This document shows positions 30,948-43,073 of a DNA stretch of 64,000 bases, in pieces. Source of the stretch: Leptidea sinapis (taxonomy: Eukaryota > Arthropoda > Insecta > Lepidoptera > Pieridae). The stretch covers positions 2,928,501 through 2,992,500 of the forward strand of contig NC_066267.1 in NCBI RefSeq assembly GCF_905404315.1, written 5' to 3'. The notes beneath the pieces are model-generated. The model did no database searches. It worked only from the letters and a program-made list of their open reading frames with translations, and was not told the origin of the DNA. The number at the start of each line of letters is the position of its first letter. The stretch's first letter is position 1. The position numbers and the translations under genes were made by a program.

Positions 30948-31400
30948 TTTTTTATGGAAAAAGGAGGACAAACGCGCGTACGGGTCACCTAGTGTTAAGT
31001 GATCTCCGCCACCCACATTCTATTGCAACATCAGAGGAATCACAGGAGCATTACTGGCTTTTAAGGAAGGTGTACGCGGTTTTTTGAAGGTTCCCATGGG
31101 TACCTTCAAAAAACCGCGACGATATGACATGTCATATCGTCCCGGAACACCGTACAAGGAAGCTCATTCCACAGCTTTGTAGTACGTGGAAGAAAGCTCA
31201 TTGAAAAGCGCACTGTGGAGGACTGCCACACATCCAGATGGTGGGCATGATATCCTAATTTGTGGCGTGTCGTGCGAAGGTGGAATTCAGCGGCAGGAAT
31301 CAGGTGAAAGATCTCTTCGGAACACTCCCCGTGATAAATGCGGTAGAAGACGCACAATGAAGTGACGTCTCTACGCAACGCCAAATGATCCAGCCGATCT
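30948..31400 (-). mobile_element. 5'-truncated R1/Jockey-type LINE tail with inverted duplications
   Basis: From 31384 down, the - strand codes for LRRDVTSLCVFYRIYHGECS, then EEIFHLIPAAEFHLRT, ending SFLPRTTKLWNELPCTVFRD. The 3' UTR and A-rich end follow at 30948. Between coding end and UTR sit two palindromes (31076-31117 and 31120-31139) where other copies have a simple ggtacccatgtcgtatcgtc. Confidence 0.85.
31076..31139. repeat. two adjacent palindromes within the LINE tail
   Basis: gcggttttttgaaggt (31076-31091) is mirrored exactly by accttcaaaaaaccgc (31102-31117) around a cccatggg centre. Then cgatatgacatgtcatatcg (31120-31139) is a perfect 20-bp palindrome. Both are made of LINE sequence. 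Confidence 0.9.
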
Positions 31401-31647
31401 GTTTCTGAAAATAATTTATGATGTCATTAGTTTCAACTTGTTTGGTGGCGGACAATCTTTTGATGTAGACGATCGATTCGACAATCGTGCAGTCGATTTA
31501 AGGGCAAATAGTTATATAATGTTGTTAGTTTACTGTTAATTCGCTTCCTGTAGCGCCAAATTAATTATGAAGTTATTAGTTCAATGGCGACGAACAATGT
31601 TTTGATGTATACGATCAATATGATAATATTGTAATTGATTTTAGGGA

Positions 31648-31955
31648 TTTTTTTTTATGAAAATAAGGGACGAGACGAGCCTGATGTTCAGCTGATGGTA
31701 ATTGATACTCTTTGACCATTACAATGCAGTGCCGCTCAGTATTCTTGAAAGACCCAAAAATTCTAAGCGGCACTACAACTGCGCCCTTCACCTTGAGACA
31801 TAATATGTGAAGTCTCATTTGTCCAGTAATTTCACTAGCTACGGTGTCCTTAAGACCGAAACACAGTAATGCTTACACATTACTACACGGCAGAAATAGG
31901 CACCGTTTTGGTACCCATAATCTAGCCGGCATCCTGTGCAAAGGAGCCTCCCGCT
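31648..31955 (-). repeat. SINE-A copy (near full length)
   Basis: Reverse copy with T-run, tail, GTGCCGCTCAG arm (the other arm is ctaagcggcac), gagacttcac variant, CAGTAATG hairpin and gagcctcccgct end. Confidence 0.85.
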
Positions 31956-32175
31956 AATTATATTTGATGTTGACGATTTCTCGACGTATACGATTACTTC
32001 AGTAATCGTGCAGTAGTTTTAAGGGCTAGTAATTGTATTACAGTATTTGGTCTGAAGCACCCGGAACCGGCGAGCATTATGAAAAGAGTAATTAATGTAG
32101 AGGAAGCGCGTGAGGTTTGTAAGGATAGAAACAAGTAGCATTCTATTGTCTCTGCCTACCCCGACGGGAACAAGG

Positions 32176-32229
32176 CGTGAGTGTGTGTATGCGTGCGTGT
32201 GTCTGTGTGTGTGTGTGTGTGTGTGTGTA
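32176..32229. repeat. (GT)n microsatellite
   Basis: Imperfect gtgtgtgtatgcgtgcgtgt followed by ~14 perfect GT units. It is preceded by ctacccc..acaaggcgtga, a phrase I associate with lepidopteran repeats. Confidence 0.9.
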
Positions 32230-33740
32230 ATTGTATTAAATTATATTATAGCCTGTATTACGCAAAAAATGACAATAAATATAATTGACATATACAATAT
32301 ACGAACACGATTTACTAGAAAATAAATATAAAAAAAGAAGGTTATAATTTTTAAAAATTTTAAACTAGGAATATCGTGATCAACAATAAAATATATCGAT
32401 CCATTTTGTTCTATCCTATGCTGTTTTATTACAAACTGTTCCAGATAAACCATGCAGAAATATCGGCGCATGCAGAAATGTCTGTTAATCCTACTTTTTT
32501 TTTATAATAGTTTGAAATTGCCGAAATCAAAATAATTACCATTTTTATCTATACATTACTGCCATCTAATAGGAAGGTCATTTATGACTTTGCGATATTA
32601 CTGCGGTGATCTAGATTCAAAAAACTGTGTGAATGCAGTTTGTACTGCCTCTTGAGAAGAAAACTTCATATCACATATAAAATTGTCCAAATCATGTAAA
32701 CAATGGTAGTTCGTGGGAGTAAGGACTAGCAAATACGGAGGATTACGAATGGTTTCTAATTGCAGTGCCTGTAGAGTTAAAACGGTTTCTTAGGAAACCG
32801 GTTTTTAGCCGGCAATTAGGAAAACGGTTATGCCTAAAGGCCATCTTTGCAAATTCCCGCTAATTCCATACCTAAGTGCTTCAAATTGTACTTATGACAT
32901 GAGCTCAAAAATATAATTTGTATTATTTTGAGCTCTTCTAGCTGAAAGAGTTAGCTGTTCATGTTTTTGAGCTCTTCGAGCCCAAAAGTCTGGTATAAGT
33001 TAAATAAAACACTTCTTATTAAATTTTCAAATGCCAATTACATTCATACACACACCATCGTGGTAATAGTCAGGGAAGCTTCCTAGGACCTTAAAACTTC
33101 GAGATCTGATGAAAAACTCGTAAAACCAAAAACTTGCCGTTTTTTGAAATATTTTAAGCGTGAAGTTAAAAATACAAGAAAATCAAACACAATAATAACT
33201 AATATCATTAATAATTTATGTTGTATCAGTATTTATGGCTAGACTAGGAACCTAAATCTATTTCCAGTATAATAATATTCTTTAAGAATATTTACATATT
33301 TATATGATCCGTCCCAACCGTGACGAATAGCAATGATGCGTAAGTCTGACTATCAAGGCATTATCGTAACTTTATATATCTCTGACACAGACCGTACACT
33401 ACTAGAAGTGGCCGCTACCTATATCTGTGCGTAATAGCATGTAACTTTATGAAAACATATACTGTAATTGCTCTATACAAATTTAATCCCCTATTTCATT
33501 TATAGATAATGCTTTCAAAGCATTAGCTTATTTTAAGAAAATTCTTCTGAAAGCAACCCTATGTCATCTAGTTTTATTCAACAACATATTACGTCCCGGA
33601 GGAAAAACAACCTAACCAAAAGTACTCCAATTCGAACATTCGTGTTTTTTATGAACACATCCGTAGACGATGGCAGATCAACGATAAAAGGGTTTCAGAT
33701 TAATATGGCTCTTATAGTGAATTTCGTGGCCTTTTTTGAT
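32230..33740. other. no recognised gene
   Basis: Contains short symmetric sequences: gagctcaaaa / ttttgagctc at 32901-32935 and ggtttcttaggaaacc at 32788. No coding or mobile-element signature is clear. The 62-residue ORF at 33561 is not recognised. Confidence 0.4.
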
Positions 33741-33850
33741 AAGACATAAGACGGCAGTGTGACTCTCCCACTTGTAAAAAGCCCTTAGTCGTCTCATACG
33801 ACACCGTTGGCCCTGGGACTCCCTTATTCTTTTTACGCCCCGGGGAAGCA
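33741..33850. repeat. probable retroelement tail fragment
   Basis: Relatively G+C-rich block: acggcagtgtgactctccca, aaaagcccttagtcgtctca, then ttctttttacgccccgggga. The phrase reads like the 3' region of a lepidopteran LINE but no second copy exists in this window, so the assignment rests on general familiarity. Confidence 0.35.
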
Positions 33851-34285
33851 CAGAGCAAGATATTTTGTAAACACCTCATACATACCTACACAAAGGGTTA
33901 TTATTAATCCGAAAATTACACCGAATCTTAACCTCTTTTGGTAACATATTGCATAAAATTGTCATACATTAAGTTTTTTATACGGCGTTTCCAGTATTTG
34001 TATGTAATACGCAAATGATGCCGATAGTTGAAGCCGGGACATTATAGATAACATCCCATTCAAATGTTCCTCACATTTGACATTTAGCTGTTTATATGCA
34101 TGGCTCCGTCTACGTGCGAATGGCTTTAGAGATCCATATTGTTTGCATGAAGTTTGTACCAGCTATAAAACGCGTCCCTGCGCTCATAATAATATTTGTG
34201 ACGGCACAAATAACTGCAAGTTTACATGCTGATGATGTGATAATAAACAAGAATATTCATCATATTTTAGTACACTTTTTTATAA

Positions 34286-34508
34286 AAGGCATAAAAAGCA
34301 TTTATTTTCTCAAAATTAATACCTTTAGAATACAAAATTTGAAGTAATTTCTAATATACTACATACTATTACAGCTTCGGAAACAAATGGCGCTCTGAGA
34401 CAGAAGAAGCGCCCAAGAAACTCTCCTAGCTTTCTTTTTTTGCACTATTTTTAATACAATATTTAATATTTTACTGTCATTGCTATTGCTTTAAAATAAT
34501 CATAGAAA
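34286..34508 (-). mobile_element. LINE-tail repeat 'B' copy
   Basis: aaggcataaaaagcatttat, aaacaaatggcgctctgaga and actgtcattgctattgcttt match the other four copies. It is 3' UTR only. Confidence 0.65.
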
Positions 34509-34884
34509 ACTACTATGGAGATAGAACGTTAAAAAAACGAGTTCCATACATACTCAATAGTTTACCTACCCGAGGACACAAGACGTGAGCCTACACTTGC
34601 TAAATTTAAAAGTTAATTAAAAAAACACTTGTTCAATACGTTGTAACCTTTCACGTAAATTAATATAACCTAATTTAATAATTTATAAGCTATGTTTATG
34701 TAAAGCGAGTTACCTGACTGACTGCAGGTAAGGGGCATGGTGAAAAAGGAATTGGTATATTACATACATACATACTAAACATCATTCATTAAATCAATGT
34801 TCATTATTAACAATCAATTATAAAAATATTTAAATGAAATTTAAATAAATAACTACATCTTTTAAATCCGCTTGGCCAAACTGA

Positions 34885-35055
34885 CCAAGAGTCTTGCTGC
34901 TAGACAACCGATGAAAATAGGCCAGGCTTACACCCACGACCCGTATGTCAACCCGTGAGCGTGCGCGTGCCTATCCCAAAATAGAGGTCAACAGTTACCT
35001 CAATTATTTTACTATGTTTTGACAGCTATCACAGTCCATCCGAGATATATAAAGC
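34885..35055 (+). repeat. dispersed repeat with TATA-like motif, copy 2
   Basis: Pairs with 1290-1480. It ends in gagatatataaagctt, a good TATA box (35046-35053), followed ~40 bases later by tgtgtatactcgtaatgcga. It may be the promoter end of an unidentified retroelement. Confidence 0.4.
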
Positions 35056-36200
35056 TTCCCACAAACTAAGTGTGTATACTCGTAATGCGAGATAGGAGCA
35101 AAACTCAAAACTAATAAAATTTTCTTAACGTACGTTTAAAGGTGTTACTTTCCATCCGCTTAGCCATCCATCACGATCAATGTGACCCATCAATCGTCAC
35201 ATCCGAAAAATTCACGATTTACAAAACGTCTCAAAGCAGCACCAACCAGCCGCTACATCTCGTTGAATCTACCCACGAAAAAAATTCCACCCTACAGACA
35301 TTCTCAATAAATTTTTATTTCTCACGTGTTGTAACTGTAGGAATCTACGTGTTGGTAAGGATGACCACCACCTATCTTCTCGTATGAAAGTAAACCAGAG
35401 ATAATCCAGCTACTATTCACACCGCATCCCTTCATCCCAACCCAATTTACAAACCATTAACGTAACGTACAAAACAGTATTGTACTTACGTGATGGTGAT
35501 CATCGCTCATGTCGCAATAACGACCTATTAAGACTTAAATTTTCTTCTCGTACTCTCATATCAAAAAGATCCGAACGCCCCGATCAAGGCGAAGCCCTAG
35601 AAAAGTCTTTTTATGCTTTAAGACGAGCAAACATCAACCGCATTTCGAGCCGCAAATACAAACCCTCGTCAGGCCACTGCTTACGACCGCGACGACTAAT
35701 CGACCATCATAACCAGGACTATGACTATAACAACTATTCACACTATGATCACGCTCACGGTTCGACATAACAAAAGCAAGAAAGATTTAACCAAACGCAA
35801 ACTAAGCAAAAATTTGTCTACCTACGTAAAAAAAAGAACAGCACTTAACGAAGACAGAACCACAATTATTCACTACCAAATTACTGTAAAACACACAAAG
35901 CTGTAACAATAAAAGTGGGCGAAAGAAGTATCCCACTTCTGAAATTAGAAAATAGGATCAAAAAGGGTTTTTAAGCTTCTAAGAATAAGTTTCAAACAAC
36001 ACAATTACTAATATTCGAATAGAAATCGAGCAGAGTAACGTCCTAACTAGTCAACGGTTGCAGCGAAAATGTGTCGAGGCTAGAGAGATTCATTCAAACG
36101 CCTCTACACGAGGCATCCTCAGAAGTTGTTGACTCGCAAACTCTGGCACGAGACTAGTCCGACCCGAACTCGACACGGTGTTACGTGAATCATTCTTATA
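35056..36200. other. unassigned segment with altered base composition
   Basis: Richer in C and in CG dinucleotides than its surroundings, with overlapping short ORFs at 35142-35387, 35480-35770 and 35721-35906, the last two with basic and Tyr/His/Asn-rich products. No family recognised. The TATA-bearing repeat directly upstream suggests it may be the leader or first ORF of a decayed retroelement, but no reverse transcriptase follows. Confidence 0.35.
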
Positions 36201-37100
36201 ATTGTATTCTCAAAACAAATTCACTTGTTTTAAATTTGAAAACAAGATAAAACACCTTATCTAAATTACATTAAAAGAGCACAATGACCCACAAATTCAC
36301 CAACAATATTAAAAAAGTATATAAATTAAAAAAAGATTGAAAAGAAATAATTATATTCGACAGAAGAAAAAATTGCTTTGCAATATAATATCATCATATA
36401 GCAAACGAAATGTGAATATAAAATTACTGTTAGGCGAACGAAGCTAATGCCATTCATTAATTACGTATAAGATTTTTCCAACAAAATTCCCAAGCTGGAA
36501 GACACGTGTAGGAGTAAAAGTGAAACCTCATGCGAGATTCATTATACGAATGTAATATCCTTAAATATTAATTCTGAAACTCATTAAAATTCAGTGCTGC
36601 GTCAAATCACTTTCAAGATTTTCGAATGTGTGAACGGGAAATCTAGAGTGAACGGGTCTCTGAAATATATTTAGTAGTAGTGGGTTCAGTATTTTTATGA
36701 TATTTCTTTAAAGTATTTTAAGACAATTAAACGTCAAGTATTTTTGAAATTAAAACTTCTATTTGCACGGTACGCATATTTTTAGATGAGATAAAATCTC
36801 TGGACTCGCGACACCGTTAAGAGACACAGCTATAGTGTGTGGATGTAAATGTAGATATATTATTATTTTAGTTATCATGAACCTATAGTTTCATAAACAA
36901 TGCAATTCAAAACCCAATAACCCTAGTACCCCTCTAAAAATGTCTAACGCGCCAAAATAAGTTTCACTTCTGTCGGCACTGCCGGAGTGCAACCCTTAAT
37001 TCTTTTTATTATTTTATTACTATTATTATATCACAATAGTTATTTCTAATATTAGTACAATCTATACAGATAGTCTGATTAATAATTATATAATGACTTA
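36201..37100. other. no recognised feature
   Basis: A+T-rich. A short G+C-rich phrase at 36970-37000 (gtcggcactgccggagtgca) could be a repeat remnant. Confidence 0.4.
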
Positions 37101-37311
37101 CGGCCGTTTTCAAAAACCTATCTATCCGTAGTTTAACTTACTAGAAGTAAGACAAGTCTATCTTTTTACGCTTACTTACATTTCAATAACCTATCGACAT
37201 AAAGCATTGGACTATAACTATACTGGACATAAATATGGAGAGATAAGATCTTGTCATTAAACGGTGACAGAAATGTATCCGTAACTAGAGATACGTTATT
37301 GAAAACGGCCG
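37101..37311. mobile_element. MITE with 13-bp perfect TIRs and TTA target duplication
   Basis: Starts CGGCCGTTTTCAA and ends with its exact complement TTGAAAACGGCCG. Similarity continues inward (aaacctatct / ataacgtatct). It is flanked by TTA at 37098-37100 and TTA at 37312-37314. The 3-bp TTA duplication points to the PIF/Harbinger superfamily. Length 211 bp, no ORF. Confidence 0.85.
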
Positions 37312-37446
37312 TTAATCATATAAAATAGTTTAACATAGAATATCATGGCATTTGTTTTATAGTAACTAGTGAAGGGACAACACTACGCATGTATAGAGTG
37401 GTTGCACTATAACACTTAAACCATATTAAACTATTCACACTATACT

Positions 37447-37706
37447 AACAAGTGTTGAACACTTGTTGAAAAAAGTTGTATTACAAATCTCTGTCTATCC
37501 ATTGTTTAGCGTTCAACAATCTTTAGACATTGTTTATATCTAAATACGAGTCGAAGCTTGTATAAGATGTGTCTAACGGGTAGATTATCTTAATATGAAA
37601 GATATTTTATATGATGAAAGACAGCTGACAAAAATTGCATTCCGTTCATTTAATTATTCATACACACATACACATATGTCAACACAACATAAGTTTATGT
37701 TGTGTT
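37447..37706. repeat. two short palindromes
   Basis: aacaagtgtt g aacacttgtt at 37447-37467 and aacacaacataa gt ttatgttgtgtt at 37681-37706, both perfect. They lie between two palindromic MITEs. Confidence 0.8.
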
Positions 37707-37978
37707 AAACGACGTATAAGTTAAACACAAGCTAAATACTTTTTTGTAATAGAAAAACATAAACTCCGTTTTAGAAGTCGTTATTTGTAGGTCACTGACG
37801 TTGTTATAGTTAGGTCACTGTCTAACAAAACACGTGTCTAAGCTATGCTTAATTTTTTTTTTGTAATTAGTGTTTAGGTCTACTACTACTAGTATACTTT
37901 TTGAAGAAGTTATCTCGAAACTCTATGTTGAGGTCCTGGTGGAAACTGTCGATTCTTATGTATGATAATATACTTTTT

Positions 37979-38116
37979 GGTCATTGTATATTTTAGTGAT
38001 AGATTATAAAATCTTAGTAAATCTAAAGCAGCTGAAAATTCTAGCCTAGAATTTTCAGCTGCTTTCTAATGAGATTTTATAATCTGTCTTTTTGTCGCTA
38101 TAAAAGGTACATGACC
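37979..38116. mobile_element. hairpin MITE (nested perfect inverted repeats)
   Basis: The centre is aaagcagctgaaaattctag (38025-38044), one base, then its exact complement (38046-38065). Outside this, agattataaaatct (38001-38014) pairs perfectly with 38072-38085, and ggtcattgta-type ends pair imperfectly with tacatgacc. The whole ~138-bp unit can fold into one long hairpin. No ORF. Confidence 0.8.
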
Positions 38117-38288
38117 GAAGCATTAGCAAAATTTATGGACTGAAAATGCATTTATACCTCTGGTAGTGCAAACAATTATCAGTTGTCTTTCAGTTAATAA
38201 CTGGACCGGTTTCTCTCTTTAATTAAAAAAGTACCCGCTATACCTTCTCCGGCATACAGGTAAGACGGCAGATAACAGCCCCAAAACA

Positions 38289-38573
38289 TTTTTTTATGAA
38301 AATAAGGGAAGAGACGAGCAGGACGTTCAATTACAATGCAGTGCCGCTCAGGATTCTTGAAAAACCCAGAAATTCTGAGCGGCACTACAATTCGCTCGTG
38401 ACCTTGAGACATTAGATGTTAAATCTCATTTGCCCAGTAATTGCGCTAGCTACGGCATCTTTCAGACTGAAACACAGTAATGTTTACAAATTACTGCTTC
38501 ACGACAGAAATAAGCACCGTTGTGGTACCCACAATCTAGCCGGCAACCTGTGCAAAGGAGCCTCCAACTGGTA
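38289..38573 (-). repeat. SINE-A copy (tail deletion)
   Basis: Reverse copy, ends present (T-run; gagcctccaactggt). About 25 bases of the GCTGA-rich tail are deleted (gacgttcaattacaatgcag). The hairpin arms are perfect. Confidence 0.85.
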
Positions 38574-39506
38574 AGTGTAAATTTCACAGTAACAGATTTC
38601 ATCTATCAGCGCTCCACAGATATCGTTTGCTCTGCCACAAATAGCAAAATACACAGTGAGATAAATATCCAACTAATATATTGTATGAGAAAATTGTCTC
38701 GCTAAACTTGTGTATTTCAATGAACTCGGATATTGCGTAGTGAAAACGATGCACAAACTAATTTAACTCAGACTATTTCATACAAAGGGAGATCAAATGT
38801 ATGAGTACAATATATGCTCATGATAATAATAAGAAATTGTTCTCCATTACATAATAACCTCTAGCGACACCCATGCTATAAATCCTCAATTAAAAATTCT
38901 GTAACAGCTTATTGCCAACATTAAAACACCCAATGTCCTAACAACCATTACATCACCCAAACGAGTGTTGTAATGTTGTACTGAATTTCATAACAACACT
39001 CCATTGTTTTTTTCTTCGATTCCTTTATGCGCAAAGAGTTTCAACACACAGCCACATTCTTATTGCTCGATGCGTGGTATCTGTATGAATTTCAAAAACG
39101 AACATTTTCGTTTACGCGCGTTCCACTACTACCAGAACGTCGCGCGCCGTATTAAAGGGGGGTTATTCGAATCGCCTCTATTTTTCTTCGATATCTTTAT
39201 TGTTTTGTTTACAAAAAATGAACGATTCAAGTTTTGACAGCACACCGCCAGATATAAGCGCTGCAAAATAACATAACATTCAAGTGCATTTTAATAGTTT
39301 CACTATACAAAATTTAAATAATTCTTTCATTAATACATAGTTTATTTGTATATAATCACTAATGGAAGATTATATAATCACTAAGGTTACTACTAGGACT
39401 GGCTGTTCTAATGTTAGCAGTAAGCTAACTGTTTCAGGATCTATTATAAGATTCAAATTCTGGATGTAGATAAAGTCTTGTATGCACCTGTTGATAATTA
39501 GGTATA

Positions 39507-39542
39507 AAACACTCATGTGATAATAGTTTCACATGAGTGTTT
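39507..39542. repeat. perfect 14-bp hairpin
   Basis: aaacactcatgtga (39507-39520), 8-base loop, tcacatgagtgttt (39529-39542). Confidence 0.85.
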
Positions 39543-39588
39543 CATGAAAACCATATTCGTGTTTTAATACCCCTTCTACTATACTACC

Positions 39589-39772
39589 ATTGCGATTGTC
39601 ACCTTGAGGCATACTATGTTAAGTCTAATTTGCCCAGTAATTTCACTAGTTACGGTGCCCTTCAGACCGAAATACATTAATGCTTAAACATTACTGCTTC
39701 ACAGCAGAAATAGGCGCCGTTGTGGTACCCATAATCTAGCCGGCATCCTGTGCAAAAGAGCCTCCCACTGGT
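39589..39772 (-). repeat. SINE-A copy lacking its 3' half
   Basis: Reverse copy beginning at the central attgcgattgtcaccttgag block and ending gagcctcccactggt. The hairpin and A-tail are missing. Loss of a SINE's 3' end indicates a later deletion, not reverse-transcription truncation. Confidence 0.8.
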
Positions 39773-40216
39773 TAAATTTCATTGATTCCTTGATAATTCA
39801 AGCAGTTATTTCTTTATTTATTAGTTTATTCTTGTGGTATTATTTCAGGGACTTAATGTTGGAGTATATTGTTATGAAACCAGAATTTGATGTCCAATGT
39901 GCTTAAATCCTTCAAGTCTTCAGTTTTATAAAGTCCATAACATTGGCTTCAAACCAGGCTTTGTAGTTTCGAAGTTTGCACCTAGTGTAACGTTTTATAT
40001 AAATATTTCACAATAACGTTTATTTTAAATCAAAGTGTAATAATTAACAAATATGTTAATATGTATCATAATAAACCAATTCGTATTAGTATAATTATTT
40101 ATTAAGTATTGACGAATTTGAAATGTGCTGTTATTTTAGATTATAAAAATTTACTGCGTGCGAAATATTTACATGGGTCACCTAGAATATATCTTTTTAT
40201 CTTAGATTAAAAATTG

Positions 40217-40596
40217 ATCTTCGCTGCGCTCTCACTAGATACCCACACTACCTAAGAACAATAGCTTTTTTATTACGGCAACTATTAGATGCTTGTGTGC
40301 GTGGCATCTTGACACTCAATGCCATCTTTAAAATTTTGTAACTTTTATACGCTTCGTGTTATTTTACATTGAAATTAATAAAATATACTTACTGATGATA
40401 TGTGATCCTAGTGTCTTTCTTATTTCTTGTAGTATTTATTATTTTTTCAAAGTTTTACTACGTGACCGTGCATTTTAGTTTCTATTATTAGCAAAGCTTA
40501 ACAGAATATGTGGCACGTCAACATTCTTCGAGACTGGATGGAGTGCGCCCGCTTGGGCGTAGTATTAGTTGCCGGTCTTTGCGACTTAGCTTGCGG
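40217..40596 (-). repeat. dispersed repeat 'E', copy 2
   Basis: Reverse complement aligns with 13500-13850 (see there). On the - strand it contains an ATG followed by gcattgagtgtcaagatgcc with 25 open codons, not conserved in frame in copy 1. The termini include tcgctgcgctctcactagat. Confidence 0.7.
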
Positions 40597-40626
40597 AATC
40601 CTTAATGTGAGATTTTATGTATATAA

Positions 40627-40985
40627 ATATAATAATATTTCTAACCAGGACACTAACGCAGGGCACTGCAGATTAAACAAACACCTTTCAATCCCAGGCC
40701 TCAGAGATTGCAGATCGTGTAGATTATGTAATAATGCAGATGAAACCCCGGTACCGATACTCTATGAATGTGTTTAACGTTGCGTCAACGTTAGCATCTC
40801 TTTGGGAAGCCTAATTCTTAAACCACTTGAGATACATTGTGTTAACTGACTGCAAAAGTAATTATAAAATTCATGAAAAGAATCAAATAGTTGCCTGGCA
40901 GAGAACACTATATGCGATTTGCACCATATGGTGTTATTATGTATGTTAGTAGTTATATTTTGTTAATGTGGTGTCAAAAAAGTGT
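40627..40985 (+). mobile_element. Jockey/R1-group LINE RNase H-like C-terminal scrap and 3' UTR
   Basis: The + strand reads AGHCRLNKHLSIPGLRDCRS, then CRLCNNADETPVPILYEC. The GHC.LN.H....G..D...CR.C...DET..H.L.EC motif is the zinc-finger-like segment found C-terminal to LINE reverse transcriptases. A frame break follows, then an LGKP remnant and a 3' UTR ending taataaataaaataaaat. Confidence 0.7.
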
Positions 40986-41449
40986 AATAAATAAAATAAA
41001 ATCTTAGCAGTGAGGCATACTTAACATTTGCTATCACAATTATAGATCACATTTGTCGCAGTGAAACAGGGCTGCACTTAACTGTGAAAAACCCACTCTA
41101 CAAACCATAATCATAACCATATATAATAATATATTCTAGGAAATAAGACAATAGGGTTTTTTTATGACAAATTTTAATTCCACCTACTAAAATCACAAAC
41201 AAGCTAGCATCCAAATAATTTCTGTAAAATTAAATAGAAAAACGTTACAAAACTTTTAAAGAAACACACTCTGAGCTTCTAAGAAAAAATTACGAATAAT
41301 GACACTCATATTCAAACAGTAATCGGGGCGTAATATGTCGGACACCCCCTACTTACTAAAAACCTGTGTGCTTGTGGGAAGGAGAGAGAATGAAAATGAA
41401 GATGAGATGATGATGAGTGATGAGAAGAACACACTGGCCGGCGAGTGTG

Positions 41450-41605
41450 GTGATGTATTGTGTTATGTATGTGAGCGTGTATGTATATGTTTATGAAGGT
41501 ATGTTTGTATGTATGTAAGTAGTGTAAATGTTTGTGTGCAAAGTCAACGACATAGCCCGACATTGTGAAACTGAAATGGCAGTAGGCAGGGCACATATTT
41601 CTGCC
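41450..41605 (+). mobile_element. degenerate (TATG)n tract followed by RTE-type scrap
   Basis: 41450-41530 is a low-complexity gtatgtatgt-like tract. From 41541 the + strand reads VNDIARHCETEMAVGRAH, resembling the VTDIAQ...KLKWQLAGRI segment of the RTE scrap at 52395-52715 at the nucleotide level (gacatagcccgac / gacatagcccaat; tggcagt..gcagggc). Confidence 0.5.
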
Positions 41606-41798
41606 CCAACAACTATTGTTGGGTTTCAATTAATAATTGATTTAATTGATGGAATAATTTGTTCACTTCTGAGATTAATTATACATATTGAATTTATATG
41701 ATTGAGGAATATCTAGATGAAATACGCGTCTCCTACAAAGTAGTGTGAAAAAGTAGTATTTTTCATGAGGAACAATACCACCACAATCTTACATTTTC

Positions 41799-41994
41799 TT
41801 TCGGTCTGAAAGGCGCCGTAGCTAGTGAATTACTGGGCAAATGAGACTTAACATCTTATGTCTCAAGGTGATGAGCGCTATTGTAGTGCCGCTCAGAATT
41901 TTTTTTGGGATTTTTGAGAGACATGAGCGGCACTGTATCAATTACCTTCAGCTGAACGATCTGCTGGACTCGCCCATTATTTTCATAAAAAAAG
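41799..41994 (+). repeat. SINE-A copy (5'-truncated)
   Basis: From ttcggtctgaaaggcgccgt to tattttcataaaaaaagg. One hairpin arm is intact (gtgccgctcag), the other is catgagcggcac. Confidence 0.85.
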
Positions 41995-42239
41995 GTTTTT
42001 TATATATAGGAAGTGTTCGTCTTGACAATTATAATTTGCCCAAATATGGCTTAGATACCATTAAGATTTGATTCTATTAAGAAGTTTGAATGCCCACCTT
42101 CCAGCTTCGTCACCAGATGTTTCTGGTGACCGTTCAATGGTACTTTTTTCATTCCATATAAAATTTGCTGGTAGTCGCTTAATCTTGTAACTTCTTGTTA
42201 AAAACTAAATGTCAAATTTTCTGTTAGGGCACTTGAGAG

Positions 42240-42420
42240 GCCATTTTATGGGACCAAATGGCAACTATTGTGCATGAAACTAAAGAATCACGTAAAACAT
42301 ATTATAAATCTCAGCGTTGTTGGTGTACCAATACTAACCTAACTAACCTAATCAATAATAAATCCAAATACCAAACAAATTGAGATCCTCCTCCTTTTTG
42401 AAGTCGGTTTAAAAGTCGGT
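42240..42420 (+). repeat. dispersed repeat 'F', copy 2
   Basis: Aligns to the reverse complement of 29592-29720 through gggaccaaatggcaactatt, gaatcacgtaaaacatatta, gttggtgtacc and atcctcctcctttttgaagt. A small gtcaccagatgtttctggtg hairpin lies upstream at 42109. Confidence 0.6.
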
Positions 42421-42725
42421 CCAAATTTTGAATTGAGTTAACCATGTCGTATGAAAAGGCTTCATTGGTACAACCTTAAACAGATTTTTAATTATTTTTA
42501 TGAAAACAAAAAAAAAATTCTTTTTTACAATTAAAGGTATCTAAATATAATATGTACGGAACCCTCGGTGGGAGTGTCCGACTCGCAAGTGTCCTGTTTT
42601 TTATAAATATTTTTTATTTTAATGCACTAAAATATCACACAGTTATTTCTGATGCTCTAGTATTACAAAATAATTATAAAATGAACGAATAATCATAAAT
42701 TCTTTTGTCGAAGCAATATTCTTGT

Positions 42726-42755
42726 ATAAATGTATGGATAAGTCCATACATTTAT
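42726..42755. repeat. perfect 13-bp hairpin
   Basis: ataaatgtatgga, loop taag, tccatacatttat. Confidence 0.85.
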
Positions 42756-43073
42756 TTACCAAGGCATTCATTTAGTCGGATTAAGTTTATCGAAGTTAGT
42801 AAAAACATTTCTGTAATTGAAACCATTTCTGGACAAAAGTTCGATTCCATTAATTGCTGGAAACGTTTATGAAATTAAACATGCAATATAAATAAACGGT
42901 TATTAATTCAGCTGACATTTCGTTATTACTCAAACTGCATAATAAGTGAAACTTTGCAATAAATACAGCGTTTATTGACGAAGTTTTAACGAGTTCATGT
43001 TGCGCGGTGCTGAGTGATAATTCGTGTTATTCGATACATAATCTATTTTAATTCTTTCACTGTGTGGCAGTAT

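Noticed and set aside
41312..41629. His/Ser/Thr-rich - strand ORF
   Set aside because: Created by a degenerate (TATG)n and gatgatga tract.
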